This document shows positions 43,934-51,908 of a DNA stretch of 64,000 nt, one piece after another. The first letter of the stretch is position 1. Every line of letters starts with the position of its first letter. Made by a program: the position numbers and the translations under genes. The stretch spans positions 496,001-560,000 of the forward strand of contig NZ_CP072801.1 of NCBI RefSeq assembly GCF_017901135.1, given 5' to 3'. A model generated the notes under the pieces. The model was not told where the DNA came from. It worked only from the letters and a program-made list of their open reading frames with translations, and ran no database searches. The stretch is from Thiothrix litoralis (lineage in GTDB: Bacteria; Pseudomonadota; Gammaproteobacteria; Thiotrichales; Thiotrichaceae).

Positions 43934-45460
43934 ATGCACGACATTTTTCTGAGTTATTCGACAGTAGACCGTGAGCGGCTTTTGCCGCTGGTTGTTGCTT
44001 TGGAGCAGCAAGGCTGGTCAGTGTTTTGGGATCACCGTTCTGTGCCGATTGGTAAGGACTGGCGTGAGGTCATTGAAGAAGCTGTTTGCCAATGCCGTTG
44101 TGTGCTCGTGGTCTGGTCAGAAGACTCAGTTAAGTCCAAGTGGGTGAAAGAAGAGGCTACAGAGGGTGGCAACCGTAAAGTATTGTTGCCTATCCGTGTG
44201 GATAATGTGTCACCGCCCTTTGGTTTTCGGGAAACACAAGCAGGTGATTTCATCGGTTGGAATGGAGGGGTCGATTACCCCGAATTCATCAGGTTGGCGG
44301 GTGAAATCAGGACATTGTTGGAAAAGTCTGATGCCGAGCAAGAGCGGCTAGCGAAAGAAAAAGCTGTCGCCGACCAAAAAAACCGTGAAGCTGCCGAGCA
44401 CCAGCGCTGGCTGAATGAATCCCAAGCGCGTCTCGCAGAGGAAGAAGCAGTTAAGCAAAAGAAATTGGCATAAGAGCGTGCTGCTGCACAAAAAGCCCGT
44501 GAAGAGGCAGAACGTCAAGCCAAAGCCAAGCAAGAACAGCTAAAACGCGAACAAGCCACAATCAACGACCGAGTGCCACCGGATAAAAAATTTCCGTTGA
44601 TTCCCGCCCTTCTTCTATCTACTGCTGTTTTGGGCGGAGGCGGTTATTATTGGAAATCTTCTGTGCATCAATCTAAGCCTGTTGAGGAAGAATCGCTTGT
44701 AGGGCAAGCTCCCACAGTCGTTTCCCCGGCTTCTGTTGTTCCTGAGCCTGACATGGTGGACATCCCCGCTGGCACATTCACGATGGGCTGCGTAGAAAGC
44801 CGTGATGTGGTGGAGGGTATGGATAAGTGTTATGACAGCGAAAAGCCCGCCCACGAAGTGACCCTCAATGCCTTCAAAATGGCAAAAACCGAAGTGACCT
44901 TTGATCAATGGGATGCCTGTGAAAAAGCCAAAGCTTGTCCTCATGCCGAAGATCAGGGCTGGGGGAGAGGTAATCGCCCGGTGATCAATGTCAGTTGGGA
45001 TGACATTACCCAGAAATACATTCCGTGGTTGAGTCAGGAAACGGGTAAGCATTATCGTTTGCCAACCGAAGCGGAATGGGAATATGCGGCGCGTGGTGGT
45101 GCAGATACCGCTTATCCTTGGGGTAATGCTATCGGTAAAGGGAATGCTAACTGTGACAATAGTTCGTGTGGAGACAAGTTTGAGTATACCGCGCCTGTCG
45201 GGAGTTTTGCCGCGAATGGCTATGGTCTTAATGACATGAATGGGAATGTGTGGGAATGGGTAGAGGACAGTTGGCACAGTGATTATAAAGGTGCGCCAGC
45301 GGATGGTAGTGCTTGGGAATCTGGCGGTAGCGCCTCCGGCGTGTTGCGTGGTGGCTCATGGTACGGCGGTGCGCAGGATGTGCGTTCCGCTAACCGCAGC
45401 GACGGCACGCCGGATAATCGGTACTACGGCATCGGGTTCCGCCTCGCCTCAGGTCAATAA
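43934..45460 (+). pseudogene. TIR - coiled coil - TM - FGE/lectin-fold protein, DGR target (one in-frame stop)
   Basis: A 508-codon reading frame broken only by TAA at 44471-44473 (codon 180). Residues 1-130 are a TIR domain (HDIFLSYSTVDRERL; likely NADase Glu E73 in SKWVKEEA). Then come a Glu/Lys/Gln/Ala coiled coil (~133-213), a membrane segment (FPLIPALLLSTAVLGGGGYYW), a linker, and an FGE-sulfatase (C-type-lectin fold) domain from PDMVDIPAGTFTMGC through YRLPTEAEWEYAARGG and GNVWEWVEDSW. Its end is a DGR variable region. As it stands only TIR plus half the coiled coil (43934-44473) is made, unless the stop is read through or is recent; internal re-start at GTG 44573 is possible. Confidence 0.8.
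45338..45460 (+). other. DGR variable region (VR) at the 3' end of the FGE domain
   Basis: The last 40 codons read GVLRGGSW-YGG-AQDVRSANR-SDG-TPDNR-YYG-IGFRLASGQ. The three variable triplets are TAC GGC GGT (45362-45370), AGC GAC GGC (45398-45406) and TAC TAC GGC (45422-45430). Every variable codon ends in C or T, and all but the third-base T are reachable from AAC by changing A only (that codon from AAT). That is the signature of adenine mutagenesis of an Asn-rich template (GGSW-NNN-AQ...). The surrounding residues are the invariant lectin-fold scaffold. Confidence 0.75.
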
Positions 45461-45591
45461 GCCGCTACTCAGGGCGTAGCATAGGCAGCGAGCCGGAGGC
45501 GGCTCTTGTGGCGCGGGCAGCGTAGCCGAAGTCAGGCGCGTTGCGGGCAGCGCCAGACTTTGGTGGAGCAGACCGAGCCACTCTTCGGGGT

Positions 45592-45623
45592 GCAGGGGTT
45601 TACCCCTGCGCGGCGCATTTTTT
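45592..45623 (+). other. GC-rich hairpin downstream of the variable region
   Basis: GCAGGGG and CCCCTGC (45592-45598, 45603-45609) form a perfect 7-bp stem with a 4-base loop TTTA, followed at 45618-45623 by a run of T. DGR targets often have a GC-rich short hairpin with a 4-base loop after the VR that helps retrohoming; a simple terminator for the TIR-FGE gene is equally possible. Confidence 0.5.
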
Positions 45624-45663
45624 AGCAATTATCAACTTATTTTTCCCATGGAAGGGAGAGGTT

Positions 45664-46059
45664 ATGAAATTACAGTTTTTCAGCGTGGATGCGCTGGAGC
45701 CTGACAGCGATCAGGACGTGATCGACGATTTCTGCACCCGGCATCGGCTGGTGTCAGTGGACAAACGCTTTGTCGAGCGCGGGGATTTCTGCTATTGGTC
45801 AGTGTGCGTGACCTATCTGGAGCCATCATCCTCATCCAGCAAACCCACAAAAGCCGTCGATAAACGCGGGCAGGTCGATTACCGCGAAATTCTGGTGGCA
45901 GAAGATTTCGCTATCTACGCCAAATTGCGGGACTTGCGCAAAACCATCTCCGAAGCCGAAAATGCCCCGGTTTATGCCATCTTTTCCAACGCCCAAATGG
46001 CAGATATGGTGACAAACCGTGCCACTTCGCTAACCGCCTTGGGGGAGGTATTTGCGTGA
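45664..46059 (+). CDS. HRDC-domain DGR accessory protein (C-terminally shortened)
   Basis: A 131-residue protein with ATG 45664 behind GGGAGAGG. The first ~55 residues (MKLQFFSVDALEPDSDQDV then FCTRHRLVSVDKRFVERG) and the linker are those of small proteins found beside DGR reverse transcriptases. Residues ~79-131 form an HRDC domain (YAKLRDLRKTISEAENAPVY, then IFSNAQMADMVTNRATSLTAL). The usual end of HRDC (after LGEI, a GVG-ARVEKYG-F-like segment) is missing; it stops at GEVFA. HRDC/Avd-like accessories help the reverse transcriptase use its template RNA. No RT follows. Confidence 0.7.
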   Translation: MKLQFFSVDALEPDSDQDVIDDFCTRHRLVSVDKRFVERGDFCYWSVCVTYLEPSSSSSKPTKAVDKRGQVDYREILVAEDFAIYAKLRDLRKTISEAENAPVYAIFSNAQMADMVTNRATSLTALGEVFA

Positions 46060-46119
46060 GAATTTATATGCGGTCGCCCTGAGGCAGCGCCGAACGCTTG
46101 CCGGTGGGGTTTTTTCCTG

Positions 46120-46128
46120 TGCTATCAT
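46120..46128 (+). promoter_or_regulatory. Extended -10 promoter element of AAA-ATPase copy 4
   Basis: TGCTATCAT, 29 bases before ATG 46157, identical to the nine bases in front of copy 1 at 17210-17218. AGGA at 46147-46150 is the ribosome-binding site. Confidence 0.55.
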
Positions 46129-46156
46129 TATCCCATACAGCCACGCAGGAAAAACC

Positions 46157-47857
46157 ATGAAAATCCCCTATGGCATCAGCAATTTCAAAGATATGATCAC
46201 TGGCGGCTACGCCTACATCGACAAGACAGCTTACATCGCCACGTTGGAAGACGCGGGCAAATACCAGATCCTGCTACGCCCACGCCGCTTCGGCAAGAGT
46301 CTGATGCTTTCGACACTGTGGCATTATTATGACGTGTTCTACCGCCCCGAATTCAACACACTGTTTGGTCAGCTACACATCGGGCAGCACCCGACCCCAC
46401 TCAACAGCAGCTATCAAGTATTGTTCATGGAGTTCAGCGGGATTGGCGGCGAAGGCAGTGGGCGCGGGCAGATTTATCAGGATTTTGACCGTGAAGTTGC
46501 CAATTCCCTGAAGCGATTTCTGCAACGCTATGCTTATCCTGATGAAACATTGGCTGTCATCGAGGCTGAGCCATCACCCCAAAGCAAGATGAAAGCATTC
46601 TGGCGTTTGGTGGAAGGGCAAAAAATCCTGCTGTTGATTGATGAGTACGACCACTTCGCCAATACCATTTTGTCGCGAGACCTTACGCTATTTCAGGATG
46701 TGGTTGGCAAGGGCGGCTTCGTGCGCAGTTTTTACGAAACCATCAAAACCGCCACGCTGACAGGCACGCTAGACCGCCTGTTCATCACGGGCGTGACCCC
46801 GCTGATGCTCGACAGCATGACCAGCGGTTTCAACATTGGCGAAAACATTTCCCTACACGAAGACTTCAACAGTGCCATAGGCTTCACCGAAACCGAAGTA
46901 GCAAGCCTGCAACAACCCCTTGTGAAGGCTTGCCAACTTGATGCCGATGTACTGCTGGCAGATGTGAGGCGTTGGTACAATGGCTACCGTTTCCATGCCC
47001 AAGCGGAGGAAACGGTTTATAACCCCAATATGGTGCTGTATTTCCTGAAACATTTTCGTGTTAAAGATTGCAGCTATCCCGAACAAATGTTGGATGAAAA
47101 CATCGCCTCTGACTACAGCAAAATCATGGGGATGTTCGGTATCGGCAACCGTGATACCAATTTTGCCGTCTTGGATGAAATTATCAATACAGGTGAAGTG
47201 ACCGCGATGCAACGCCGCAAGTTTGATTTTGACAAAGGCTTTGATCGTGATGATTTCATCAGCCTGCTGGCCTACATGGGGTTTGTGTCATTACAGCGAA
47301 AAACCTTCTCCGGTGAAGTGTTCCGAATCCCCAACCATGCCATACAGGAGTTGTACTTCCACTATTTCAAAGTCGAGTTGGAACGCCGTAATCAAATCAG
47401 CATTCCCGGCAACACCCTGTTGCAGGCGGTAGAAGCCTTGGCTCTGCATGATGACATCCAACCACTGGTAACGGAAATGCAGCGGGTACTGCAAGTGCTG
47501 TCCAACCGTGATTTCAGTAATATGGACGAAAAACACGTTAAAACCTTGGCGTTGACCTTGCTGTACCAATCGTCGGTGTATTTCATCCAAAGCGAGCGGG
47601 AAATGAACCACAAATATCCCGACATCCTGTTACTGGAGCGTAGCCCTTATGAGGTCGAGTATCAGCACCTGATCGAGTTGAAATACGCTAAACGGGGCGA
47701 TGGCAACAAAGGTTGGGAAGCCAAGCGGCAGGAAGGCATTACACAAGTACAAGGCTATTTGCAGTTACCAGAGGTTGCCGCTTTGCCTAAACTCAGCGCA
47801 TGGGTGCTACTGGCGGATGGGGAGCGCGTTGAGGCTATACGGGTCACTGGCAAGTGA
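46157..47857 (+). CDS. AAA-ATPase-like / PD-(D/E)XK nuclease protein, copy 4
   Basis: A 566-residue relative of the genes at 17249-21119, more divergent (MKIPYGISNFKDMITGGYAYIDKTAYIATLE). The P-loop RPRRFGKS, Walker B LLLIDEYDHF and nuclease motif YPDILLLE/LIELKYAK are intact. It lies directly downstream of the DGR accessory gene, where a reverse transcriptase would be expected, and has its own promoter element. Insertion or recombination of this unit may have removed the template repeat and RT. Function of the family is unproven. Confidence 0.88.
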   Translation: MKIPYGISNFKDMITGGYAYIDKTAYIATLEDAGKYQILLRPRRFGKSLMLSTLWHYYDVFYRPEFNTLFGQLHIGQHPTPLNSSYQVLFMEFSGIGGEGSGRGQIYQDFDREVANSLKRFLQRYAYPDETLAVIEAEPSPQSKMKAFWRLVEGQKILLLIDEYDHFANTILSRDLTLFQDVVGKGGFVRSFYETIKTATLTGTLDRLFITGVTPLMLDSMTSGFNIGENISLHEDFNSAIGFTETEVASLQQPLVKACQLDADVLLADVRRWYNGYRFHAQAEETVYNPNMVLYFLKHFRVKDCSYPEQMLDENIASDYSKIMGMFGIGNRDTNFAVLDEIINTGEVTAMQRRKFDFDKGFDRDDFISLLAYMGFVSLQRKTFSGEVFRIPNHAIQELYFHYFKVELERRNQISIPGNTLLQAVEALALHDDIQPLVTEMQRVLQVLSNRDFSNMDEKHVKTLALTLLYQSSVYFIQSEREMNHKYPDILLLERSPYEVEYQHLIELKYAKRGDGNKGWEAKRQEGITQVQGYLQLPEVAALPKLSAWVLLADGERVEAIRVTGK

Positions 47858-47866
47858 GATAAGCCC

Positions 47867-47892
47867 GTTGCCTGAGCGTAGCCGAAGGCAAC
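47867..47892. repeat. REP-like palindrome
   Basis: GTTGCCT and AGGCAAC pair around GAGCGTAGCCGA. The core GCCTGAGCGTAGCCGAAGGC resembles the widespread intergenic palindrome of the form CCTGAGCG-AG-CGAAGG. A related GCGTAGCCGAAG string occurs at 45527-45538 behind the TIR-FGE gene. It may also act as terminator for the genes on both sides. Confidence 0.55.
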
Positions 47893-48017
47893 TACGCTTC
47901 CTGCATAAACGCCCAATCAATATTCAATTCCGGGAACAAGCCCACGGTGAGCGGCTCTTCCATCCCGAACATGCGCGGCAAGCCATATTGCCCGTCGTCC
48001 TTGAGCGTATACACCAT
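47892..48017 (-). pseudogene. Uma2-family nuclease, C-terminal remnant
   Basis: A 41-codon frame reading VYTLKDDGQYGLPRMFGMEE then PLTVGLFPELNIDWAFMQEA with a TAG stop. This is the characteristic tail of Uma2 (DUF820) proteins: Tyr-x-Leu-x-x-x-Gly-x-Tyr and LFP-L-ID. It is not the tail of the adjacent Uma2 gene, which has its own C-terminus, so it is the leftover of a second copy. Confidence 0.65.
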
Positions 48018-48032
48018 CACCCAGACTCATGG

Positions 48033-48635
48033 TTATGCTCCTTCTGCCTGCTGTTGCTCCAGCCACGCCAACACGTCGTCAATCTTAACCCGCTCGTAAA
48101 TGGCTTCGACGGGCAAGGAGGCATTGACCGATTCCAGCACCACCTCATCCCCCAAGAAGTAATAGGATGATTGCCAACTGGCACTACGGCGTTGCACTTC
48201 GATTTCCGCAAAATCCTGCTCAATCAGCACATATTCCAACAGGCTGGGGATGGCGAGGTATTCCAGACGTTTTTCGCCTTTGTCTTTTTTGCGGGTGCTT
48301 TTGGACAGCACTTCGATGATGAGTATCGGGCTTTCTAGGACGCGCTCATCTTCCGACGGGTCATCGTCACAAACCACCACGACATCAGGGTAGCGGAAGC
48401 GTTTACCCAGTGTTTTTACCAGCATGTCTCCGCTGAGGGGTTCGCAAGGTTGGTGGCGTAAATGATTCCACAAGAGTGATGACATATTGCGGACAATCTT
48501 GTTGTGGTTGATCTTTGCGCCAGCCCTTGCATAGACCTGACCTTCCACATACTCATGTTTGATTTCACTGATTTCTTCACCTGCCAGATAATTTTCTACT
48601 GAAAGGTAATCGAATTTTTCTGCCACTGCTGCCAT
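48033..48635 (-). CDS. Uma2-family restriction-endonuclease-like protein
   Basis: A 200-residue Uma2 (DUF820) protein. The fold is PD-(D/E)XK: YPDVVVVCDDD supplies the Asp, and LIIEVLSKSTRKKDKGEKRLEYLAI the Glu-x-x-Ser variant. ISEIKHEYVEGQVYARAG and the later YVLIEQDFAEIEVQRR are typical. The family is highly expanded in cyanobacteria and filamentous sulfur bacteria; function is uncertain, presumed DNA-related. ATG at 48635. Confidence 0.85.
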   Translation of the reverse strand: MAAVAEKFDYLSVENYLAGEEISEIKHEYVEGQVYARAGAKINHNKIVRNMSSLLWNHLRHQPCEPLSGDMLVKTLGKRFRYPDVVVVCDDDPSEDERVLESPILIIEVLSKSTRKKDKGEKRLEYLAIPSLLEYVLIEQDFAEIEVQRRSASWQSSYYFLGDEVVLESVNASLPVEAIYERVKIDDVLAWLEQQQAEGA

Positions 48636-48799
48636 AACGTCACCCGCTGATCAGGTTGCGTGGCAAACCCCGTCCTTCAGGTCGAGGAGGATAGCGCGGG
48701 TGGCGAAGCCGCCCTATGTTCGGTAGTTTTGTCGGATAATCCGCGCAGTTTAACGCAGAATACCCACTCAAGCCGCTCTTGTTTAGCTACACTCCGCAG

Positions 48800-50014
48800 A
48801 TGCAACGACACCAAGCCTTCAAATACGAACTCATGCCCAATGGTGAAACACAGCGTCAACTACGCCGTTTTGCGGGGTCATGCCGCTTCGTTTACAACAA
48901 GGCATTAGCGTTACAGCAAGCCAGCCATGAAGCGGGTGAAAAATTCATCGGTTACGTGGCAATGGCAAAACACCTGACGGCATGGCGCAATGGGGAAGAA
49001 ACGCCGTGGCTGAAAGATGCCCCGGTTCACCCCCTGCAACACGCCCTCAAAGACCTCGATAAAGCCTACCAAAACTTCTTTGCGAAACGTGCTGATTTCC
49101 CCCGCTTCAAGCGTAAAGGCAGCGGTGACAGCTTCCGTTATCCTGACCCCAAACAAATCAAGCTCGACCCAGGCAATAGCCGACTTTTCTTGCCGAAACT
49201 GGGCTGGATACGCTACCGCAACAGCCGCGATGTGCTGGGAGAACTACGCAATGTCACGGTTTCCAGCAAAGGCGGGAAATGGTTTGTCAGCATCCAAACC
49301 CAGCGGGAAGTGGAATTGCCAGCCACACCCGCAACCACTGCTATCGGTATTGACCTTGGTATAGCGCGTTTTGCGACGCTCTCCGATGGCACATGGATGG
49401 AATCGCGTAACAGCTTCAAGAGCAAACAAGCCAAACTCGCCAAATACCAACGGCGCATGGCGCACAAACAGAAATTCAGCAACAACTGGAAAAAGGCACA
49501 AGCCAACGTCCAAAAAATTCACACGCAAATCGCCAATGCCCGCCGCGATTTCCTGCACAAGGCGACGACCACGCTCAGCCAAAACCACGCGTTCGTGTTC
49601 ATCGAAGATTTGCAGGTCGGTAATATGTCGAAGTCAGCGGCAGGCACAGCAGAAAACCCTGGCAAGAACGTTGCCCAGAAATCTGGCTTAAACAAAGCCA
49701 TTCTCGATCAAGGTTGGGGCGAATTTCGACGGCAACTCGACTACAAAATGGCATGGAAAGGCGGCATGTTGTTCACTGTGCCACCGCATTACACCAGTCA
49801 GGAATGCCCCGAATGTCACCATGTAGCGGCGGACAATCGTCAGACGCAAGCGCGGTTTGTGTGTGTGGAATGTCACTATGAAAATCACGCCGATCATGTC
49901 GGCGCGATCAATGTTTTAGAGCGGGGATACCGCTTGTTAGCCTGTGGAGATGCGGCCTTAAGCCGCTCGATGAAGCAGGAACCCGCCGAAGTCAGTCAGC
50001 TATCTAGTGTCTGA
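48800..50014 (+). CDS. tnpB: TnpB, RNA-guided nuclease (copy C)
   Basis: A 404-residue TnpB. RuvC motifs are AIGIDLGIARFATL (Asp), AFVFIEDLQVGNM (Glu) and ENHADHVGAINVLERG (Asp), and the zinc ribbon is CPECH...CVECH. This is a different TnpB subgroup from copies A and B. ATG 48800 (MQRHQAFKYELMPNGETQ) is preferred to TTG 48779. The last codon and the stop are supplied by the inserted ISNCY-like element: the original gene ended LSS-stop, the present one LSSV-stop, so the protein is essentially unharmed, but its 3' guide-RNA region is now 1.8 kb away. Confidence 0.9.
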   Translation: MQRHQAFKYELMPNGETQRQLRRFAGSCRFVYNKALALQQASHEAGEKFIGYVAMAKHLTAWRNGEETPWLKDAPVHPLQHALKDLDKAYQNFFAKRADFPRFKRKGSGDSFRYPDPKQIKLDPGNSRLFLPKLGWIRYRNSRDVLGELRNVTVSSKGGKWFVSIQTQREVELPATPATTAIGIDLGIARFATLSDGTWMESRNSFKSKQAKLAKYQRRMAHKQKFSNNWKKAQANVQKIHTQIANARRDFLHKATTTLSQNHAFVFIEDLQVGNMSKSAAGTAENPGKNVAQKSGLNKAILDQGWGEFRRQLDYKMAWKGGMLFTVPPHYTSQECPECHHVAADNRQTQARFVCVECHYENHADHVGAINVLERGYRLLACGDAALSRSMKQEPAEVSQLSSV

Positions 50015-51836
50015 CCGAAAAAGCCTTCCTGCCGCCACGAGTGCCCAATTTTAGTCCATGCAGCCGTTTTCCCCGCCACCTTCTGGCAAGCACGAGGGTA
50101 AAACGCTGGGTTTCAAGGCATGGCTGGCAGCGCAGGCTTGCCTTCGGTGCAGGGGCTGCCCTGCCTTCCCGGCATTTTCCCTCATCGGTCGGCGTTGTGG
50201 GGTGGTTCAGGCGGCTTGGCGCTGTCGTCGGCGTTCATCCTTCTGCAAGGCCTCCAACGCCCTGGCCTGTAAAATGGCCCCGACCTTTTGCAGGTTCCTG
50301 CCCACCACCGCCAGTGCCACATAGCGCTTGAAGCGTTCCAGCCCCCGGTCGGGGCAATAGTCCAGCCCATGGACTTCCAGTGCGTTGATGCCGGATTCCA
50401 CCGCTGAGTGCTGGCGTCTGGCCTGGACAAACGCCGGGTCGGTTTCACGGGCAGTGTCCGCCTGGCTCCAGCGGCCTTTTTCGGCAACACCACCCGGTCG
50501 AGCAGTTCGGCCAGTTCGCGCTGGTCTGCCGGTGAGTGGAACCCCTTGTCAAAGCTGCACGCGCTCAGGGAGGGGAACAGCGCTTTGGCTTGCTTAACCA
50601 TGGTCACGGCAATCTCACTGTCGGGGCAGTGTTGCATCACTTGGTGGTGGAGGATGAAGCCGTCAGCCGATTCCATCACGCACACGTTCAGGCCCAGCTC
50701 CACCGGCACACCGGCTTTGCCCTTGCTGAGCCATTCGCTGTAATCCTCGAAGAGGGAGAAGATCTTGTCGCCGTGGGGGATGGTTTCCCCGTCCAGCACC
50801 CGCCGCCGCACCAGGTCAACCTGATGCCACCCGTACCCCAGCCAGCGCTGGAGGTCGTTGCCCGACCGGCTGTCCAGCAGGCTGAGGGGCAGGTCAGCCA
50901 CCGTTTCCTCCACTTTCGACAACAGCGCGGCGCACAGGCCCAGGTAGGTGTGGTGGGCGTCACGGATGGCCTGTTGCCGGGTGGCCTGCTTGTCCGGGTC
51001 TTGGGAGCTGGAGTGCTTGAGCTTCTGCGCATGACGGCAGGCTTTCTTCACCTGGCGGAGATTGTACTGCCATTGCCGCCAGCGGCTGTCGCCGTGCCCT
51101 TCACACCAATCGGCCACCGTGCGCACCGAACAACGCACCGCGTCGTACAACAGGTTGATGTCGGTCGGGTAGTGGATGTTGCTTTCCACCACGAAGGAGT
51201 CACAACGGGCGCTCAGCGGCGCGGCTTTTTTTTTAGCAGCTTGTGACCGGCCTCCACCACCAACTGGTTGATGCGTTGCAGGCTGGCTTCGTCCACCAGA
51301 GCGGCGTTGTCCTTGACCGTTTGCAGCTTGTACTCATCGTCATCATCCCAGAAACCATGCCCCAGCATCTGACGGATGCTGCGGTGCTGGTTCGCCATCT
51401 CCAGCAGCCGGTCATAGTCCCAGTTCAGGTTCACCCGCAATGTCGCCAGCACCAGCGCATTCCACAGATCCATGCCGGGGCGTCCACGGCTGGCGTCCAC
51501 CTCCGCCGGAACCCGCTTTTCCAGCACCGCAAACACCGCCTCACGCAGTTCGTCTGTCACATAAATGTATTGCAGCCCTTGCAACACCTGCGGGATGTCG
51601 TCCCGCGAACGTGGGTTGAAGGTCAGCCTGCCGATGTCAGCGTGACCCAGGCGAAGTTGGCGGGCGATCACTTCACGCATCGTGTGTCTCCTGCGAAGTT
51701 TGGCGGATGGATGCCCTATTTTGCCCTATTTTGGGCGCTTTTGCAGCTTTCTGGCCTGCTTCCGGGAAATCTTAGGGCAAGGAAAACGGGCGTAGCATCT
51801 TGATCGGAAAAGGGTTTTAGGGTTTCCGGTCAGACA
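50008..51836 (-). mobile_element. ISNCY-like insertion sequence inside TnpB element C
   Basis: 1829 bases with inverted ends TGTCTGACCG (50008) and CGGTCAGACA (to 51836), flanked by the 8-base direct repeat CTATCTAG (50000-50007 and 51837-51844). Removal of the element with one repeat restores CTATCTAGCTGA, the original tnpB end. It carries a transposase reading in the minus direction that needs two frame changes. Confidence 0.85.
50207..51680 (-). pseudogene. ISNCY-family (ISDol1-like) transposase in three frames
   Basis: The N-terminal part (51680 to 51213) starts MREVIARQLRLGHADIGRL and has RGRPGMDLWNALVLATLR and NLNWDYDRLLEMANQHR. At a run of nine A (minus strand of 51226-51234) the reading must shift -1 to continue SARCDSFVVESNIHYPTDINLLYDAVR (from 51192); the context A-AAA-AAG is a classical slippery site, so this shift may be programmed. 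A second -1 change near 50476-50484 is needed to reach QHSAVESGINALEVHGLDYC and the end at 50207. That one looks like a one-base loss, so the gene is probably dead. Confidence 0.8.
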
Positions 51837-51908
51837 CTATCTAGCTGAATGCAGTAGGAATCTCCTTCCTTTAGGGAGGGGAGGATGTCAAGTTAGCATA
51901 GCAGGTGT

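Larger units (their letters stand above)
48655..51891 (+). mobile_element. Third TnpB-type element (copy C, divergent), interrupted by an ISNCY-like element
   Basis: The left end shows the same type of hairpin (48668-48687) as copies A and B, and the right end (51861-51891) has the same CCTTCCTTTAGGGAGGGG hairpin and GTCAA terminus. Left boundary is approximate. Between the tnpB stop and the right end lies an inserted 1.83-kb element. Before that event copy C would have been about 1.4 kb. The protein is clearly divergent from copies A and B while the ends are similar, so all may be mobilised by the same TnpA. Confidence 0.8.

Noticed and set aside
45461-45663. A DGR template repeat between the variable region and the HRDC gene
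   Set aside because: No stretch there matches the variable region with A at the variable codons; only a hairpin and REP-like strings are visible. Asn-rich coding in rne (minus strand near 36.1-36.3 kb) was also considered and does not match the scaffold residues.
48017-48033. Uma2 remnant being the true C-terminus of the adjacent Uma2 gene by frameshift
   Set aside because: The intact gene already has a complete C-terminal region (YERVKIDDVLAWLEQQQ) before its stop, so the remnant is a second tail.
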